Assembly (NCBI GenBank): GCA_021847165.1
Contig: JAJZUH010000030.1
Location: forward strand, 1-16,184
Length of the DNA stretch: 16,184 bases
Origin: Pseudomonadota bacterium
GTDB lineage: Bacteria; Pseudomonadota; Gammaproteobacteria; Burkholderiales; Gallionellaceae
Direction of reading: 5' to 3'
Shown: positions 15,414 through 16,184 of the stretch, in pieces
Numbering within the stretch: the first letter of the stretch is position 1
Layout: the number at the start of each line of letters is the position of its first letter
The notes under the pieces: generated by a model
Seen by the model: the letters and a program-made list of their open reading frames with translations, nothing else
Database searches by the model: none
Told to the model about the DNA's origin: nothing
Program-made: the position numbers and the translations under genes

Positions 15414-16184
<771 letters not shown>

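Overview
The window is high-GC, densely coding bacterial chromosome. Gene content and order (hoxV directly before hypA-B-F-C-D-E as in proteobacterial membrane-bound hydrogenase loci, and a pepA-holC-valS string) point to a betaproteobacterium, perhaps from the Nitrosomonadales/Gallionellaceae neighbourhood. The class is an inference from gene order and protein flavour; the family is a guess. I see no rRNA, tRNA, CRISPR array, insertion sequence or phage gene.

Left edge (1-596): the 5' end of a minus-strand gene for a membrane-anchored, sensor-like protein, then a divergent intergenic region of about 470 bases. It holds a sigma-28-like promoter candidate facing the sensor gene. Next to hoxV there is a puzzling cysteine-rich alternative reading frame that looks like half a rubredoxin.

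Hydrogenase maturation operon (597-8620, plus strand): hoxV/hupK-like, hypA, hypB, hypF, hypC, hypD and hypE, then a NiCoT-family nickel/cobalt permease. Most junctions overlap or nearly touch; the exceptions are a 116-base structured gap between hypB and hypF and a 68-base gap before the permease. Together they form a complete pathway. HypF and HypE make the cyanide ligands, HypC and HypD assemble Fe(CN)2CO, HoxV is a likely scaffold in handing it to the large subunit, HypA and HypB insert nickel, and the permease brings nickel in. No hydrogenase structural gene is present in the window.

Middle (8670-12096): a minus-strand BepA-like periplasmic M48 metalloprotease with TPR repeats converges on the permease and diverges from a plus-strand trio. 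The trio is a soluble Ser/Thr protein kinase with a C-terminal cyclic-nucleotide-binding domain, a single-domain rhodanese and a TusA-like sulfur carrier. The rhodanese and tusA overlap by 4 bases. This kinase/sulfur-carrier trio, whose predicted promoter is covered by inverted repeats, is the most interesting candidate for a little-described system.

Right part (12236-16184, minus strand): pepA (3' part), holC, a 100-residue conserved-looking unknown protein, and valS. The first three are joined by 4-base stop/start overlaps. valS has its own perfect TATAAT -10 box beside a 6-bp palindrome.
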